Shown here: piece by piece, positions 5,121-7,484 of the stretch
How positions within the stretch are numbered: the first letter of the stretch is position 1
Layout: every line of letters begins with the position of its first letter
Assembly (NCBI GenBank): GCA_017420625.1
Contig: JAFOIR010000337.1
Location: forward strand, 1-7,484
Source of the DNA: Bacillota bacterium
Lineage (GTDB): Bacteria; Bacillota_A; Clostridia; Lachnospirales; Bianqueaceae
Length of the DNA stretch: 7,484 bases
Direction: 5' to 3'
Notes under the pieces: generated by a model
Database searches by the model: none
What the model was told of the DNA's origin: nothing
The model's input: the letters and a program-made list of their open reading frames with translations, nothing else
Made by a program: the position numbers and the translations under genes

Positions 5121-5936
5121 ATGCGAAAGTTATTTCTGACGGATCTGGATGGTACGCTTCTGGACGATGACAAACAGATCTCTCCTCCGACCAGAGAAGT
5201 ACTGGAAAAGTGGACGAAGGCCGGACATGTCTTTGCCTTTGGAACAGGCCGGGCACTTGTCAGTGCCCTGGCGATCCGAAAAGCGCTCGGACTGGAAAAG
5301 CTCTGCCGATATCTTATCTGCTACAACGGCGTACAGATCTATGATGCACAGGAAAACCGAATGATCTTTGAGACAGGTATTCGTCAGGAAACGGCAGTAA
5401 AGATCCTTGATCTTGCTGAGAGTCTTGGCGTTCATTGTCATACCTACCAGGGACCGTATATCGTGACCAGACGGGAAACAGAGGCTCTTCGGGCATACCG
5501 CTTTCATATTCATATGCCGCTGATCGTTGAGGAGGATATAATGAAGCAGCTCCCGTTTCCGCCGGCACTTTTGCTGGCGATCGAACTGGATGAGCCGGAT
5601 CGGCTGAAAACGCTTCAAAGCGCATTAAGTGAGCAGTTCGGCGATGAAGTGATCAGTTATTTTTCCAGCAGTCAGTATCTGGATATCCTGCCTGCCGGGG
5701 TGAACAAGGGCGGAGCACTGAAAACACTGGCGGATCATCTGGGAATTCCCATCGAAGATACGCTCGCCGCCGGCGATGAAGAAAATGATATCAGCATGGT
5801 ACAGACAGCCGGGATCGGGATCGCCATGAAGAATGGAACAGAGCGGATCCGTGCAGTTGCCGATGTGATCACGGAAGAAGACAATTGTCATGACGGTCTT
5901 GCCGTAACCCTCAGACAGCTTTTGGAAGAAATTTGA
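5121..5936 (+). CDS. Cof-type HAD-IIB family phosphatase
   Basis: This 271-residue cytosolic hydrolase has the length and full motif set of Cof-like HAD-IIB enzymes. Motif I is DLDGT (Asp8 nucleophile, Asp10 acid/base), motif II is FGTGR (Thr42), motif III is Lys196 in NKGGALK, and motif IV is GDEEND (Asp219, Asp223), which binds Mg2+. A C2-type cap lies between motifs II and III, about residues 85-190. Family members dephosphorylate sugar phosphates, flavin or pyridoxal phosphates. The cap decides the substrate and gives no clear prediction here. The start is fixed by its position just before motif I; the ribosome site AGCAGG (5105-5110) is weak. The gene has its own likely promoter after the feo terminator, so it is probably unrelated to iron uptake. 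The ADA-like gene begins 28 bases downstream, suggesting co-transcription. Confidence 0.95.
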   Translation: MRKLFLTDLDGTLLDDDKQISPPTREVLEKWTKAGHVFAFGTGRALVSALAIRKALGLEKLCRYLICYNGVQIYDAQENRMIFETGIRQETAVKILDLAESLGVHCHTYQGPYIVTRRETEALRAYRFHIHMPLIVEEDIMKQLPFPPALLLAIELDEPDRLKTLQSALSEQFGDEVISYFSSSQYLDILPAGVNKGGALKTLADHLGIPIEDTLAAGDEENDISMVQTAGIGIAMKNGTERIRAVADVITEEDNCHDGLAVTLRQLLEEI

Positions 5937-5964
5937 TCATAAAAGAAAAGAGGCGGAAATCAGG

Positions 5965-7484
5965 ATGAAATTTGGCCGGTTCTATCTCGATCGGGAAAAA
6001 GACATCATCGTGGATCTGACACGGGAAGGAAAAACGCTTTCGTATGTGCTTTCGACCCCCAATCATCATACAGGGAATCTGATTACCAATCTTGCCAGAC
6101 TCTGTGATTTGCCCATTTCGCTGGACGAGCAGGGACTGAAAGTGATCCATGGCGAGGTTCCCTGCTATGTTACAGCGGACGGGTCTGAACTCTATATTTT
6201 CCGTCTGGGCGGGACCAAAGTTGCAAATATTTTCCCGGACGGCCGGATCGAAATGAAGGCGTCGATCCCCTCGATCTCGAAGATCCTGATGAGCCAGACC
6301 AAAAACTACAGCCTTCCTATCGAAAAAACCATCATTAAAACCTATATTCTGAGCGACTGCAAATTCCATACGGATCTGCATACACATATGAATGGAAACC
6401 TGGCCCCGGATGTGCTGATCGCGCTGGGGATCTATCATCAGATCCGTTATCCGCTGTACTATATCAAAAAGCTGTCGCTCAGGCTGACGGCGAATCAGCA
6501 GGAACAGCTTTTCATGGCGCGGCGGATTCAGGAGGAGAAATTTAAGGATTCCGGTCTCGCCGGAAAGTATCTGGATCGGAAGATTGATGACAATACCTTT
6601 ATCAATTTTGCAGACTTTATTTTGAAGGACCCGGATAACGCGGCCTACAATATTCCCCGGATCCGGGCATCCCTCTCGGTGATGAAAGACGGACAGGCTG
6701 TCTTTACCAACCTGGAAAAGGTGTACCTGTACCGTTATGTCTTTACCAGAGGTATTTCTTCAGAAAAACGAATTCGTCTCACAAAAACTGACCGGATCCC
6801 GGATCAGGATATCCGACAGGTGCTTCAAATGATCATAGCCGATCATGAAACAAGCATCTATGGGAAAAATACGCTCTTCCAGGATAAGCTTTTATGGATC
6901 GCTCGGTCATATGCCAGAGAACAGATCTACTATGTCGAAATATCCGATACGTCGCTGGTGAAAAAAGACAGAGCACCAGGCTTGCTTTGCGAAGTACACG
7001 AAATCATGCCGAAAATCACGAAGGAAACCGGAGTGATGATCCGGTTCCTGGCGGGTATCCGGCGCATCCCGCTGACGATCGTTAAAGACCGGATCGCTCC
7101 GGATACCGAGCTGAAAGAGAACCTTCAGGTGCTCCGGGCTGTTTCGAAGGATCCGTATGTGGCCGGGTCGGATATATTGGGAGAAGAGATCAATGATATC
7201 CGGCAGATCCGACCGGTGATTTCCGAGATCGTATCGATCGCAAAAGAAGATCCATCCTTCGTGGTGCGGATCCATGCCGGAGAGAATGACGCCCTGAGAG
7301 ATAACGTAGCCAACAGTATCCGCTGTGTGGAAAATGCTCTGGCGAAGGGACAGAAAATGCCGAAGATGCGGGTAGGCCACGGTCTTTATACTTCAAATCT
7401 ATCTTCTGCCAAAGGAAAAGCTCTGCTTGCTGAGATCAAAGCGCAGGGAGTAGTTCTGGAATTCCAGATCACCTCGAATGTCCG
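5965..7484 (+). CDS. Adenosine deaminase-like metallohydrolase with extra N-terminal region, 3'-truncated by the window
   Basis: The frame is open from ATG 5965 to the window end, 506 complete codons with no stop. Motifs follow adenosine/AMP deaminase order. HTH in DLHTHMNGNLAPDVLIALG has metal ligands His139 and His141. HAGE has His437 (third ligand) and Glu440 (proton donor). RVGHG has His472, and LEFQITSN (505 at Asn) stands for the usual CPTSN. The final DDP motif lies past the window. Oddities: about 130 residues of unrecognised, seemingly beta-rich sequence precede the barrel. The HxH-to-HAGE distance is 296 residues, against about 197 in mouse ADA (His17 to His214), so roughly 100 residues are inserted. 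The substrate may therefore differ from adenosine. The start follows AGAGG (5949-5953), and no other in-frame start exists after the HAD stop. Probably cotranscribed with the HAD gene. Confidence 0.8.
   Translation, partial: MKFGRFYLDREKDIIVDLTREGKTLSYVLSTPNHHTGNLITNLARLCDLPISLDEQGLKVIHGEVPCYVTADGSELYIFRLGGTKVANIFPDGRIEMKASIPSISKILMSQTKNYSLPIEKTIIKTYILSDCKFHTDLHTHMNGNLAPDVLIALGIYHQIRYPLYYIKKLSLRLTANQQEQLFMARRIQEEKFKDSGLAGKYLDRKIDDNTFINFADFILKDPDNAAYNIPRIRASLSVMKDGQAVFTNLEKVYLYRYVFTRGISSEKRIRLTKTDRIPDQDIRQVLQMIIADHETSIYGKNTLFQDKLLWIARSYAREQIYYVEISDTSLVKKDRAPGLLCEVHEIMPKITKETGVMIRFLAGIRRIPLTIVKDRIAPDTELKENLQVLRAVSKDPYVAGSDILGEEINDIRQIRPVISEIVSIAKEDPSFVVRIHAGENDALRDNVANSIRCVENALAKGQKMPKMRVGHGLYTSNLSSAKGKALLAEIKAQGVVLEFQITSNV

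Noticed and set aside
5911..6438. 175-codon antisense frame opposite the ADA-like gene
   Set aside because: It covers the HTH metal motif of the sense gene, has no recognisable domain and no convincing ribosome site, so it is a shadow of the sense frame.

Overview
The window looks like chromosomal DNA of a mid-GC Bacillota bacterium, probably Clostridia or Erysipelotrichia. The main evidence is the iron-uptake cluster: two short FeoA proteins, FeoB, and a tiny FeoB-associated Cys-rich membrane protein. Strong AGGAGG-type ribosome sites and near-consensus sigma-A promoters agree. I see no insertion sequences, phage genes, CRISPR arrays, tRNAs or rRNAs. The organism call is inference; no taxonomic marker gene is present.

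Left end (1-1302): the last 433 residues of a type-B carboxylesterase with an intact catalytic triad. It converges, with only 6 bp between stop codons, on a minus-strand DtxR-family metalloregulator (1680-1309). The regulator's metal-site residues (Met9, Cys100, Glu103, His104) match iron-type DtxR/IdeR rather than manganese-type MntR.

Centre (1681-5036): the regulator is divergent from the feo operon. The intergenic region holds a perfect consensus promoter (TTGACA-N17-TATAAT). It also holds three copies of GTTAG-N6-CTAAC: one exactly fills the -35/-10 spacer, one lies at about +1, and one lies in the leader. The arrangement suggests iron-dependent repression of feoA1-feoA2-feoB by the neighbouring regulator. 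FeoB carries all G-domain and gate motifs plus a very acidic stretch after its first membrane helix. A 69-residue single-pass protein with six clustered cysteines follows, with a possible promoter of its own, and a strong intrinsic terminator closes the unit.

Right end (5037-7484): a separate unit with its own probable promoter encodes a Cof-type HAD phosphatase. Beginning 28 bp after it is a large adenosine-deaminase-like metallohydrolase cut by the window end. This protein keeps the first ADA motifs (HTH, HAGE, GH, TSN) but has an extra N-terminal region of about 130 residues and unusually wide spacing between the metal motifs.

Most of the window is a recognisable Feo locus. The points most worth following are the triple operator, the acidic loop of FeoB and the atypical ADA-like protein. 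I see no evidence of a wholly new system.
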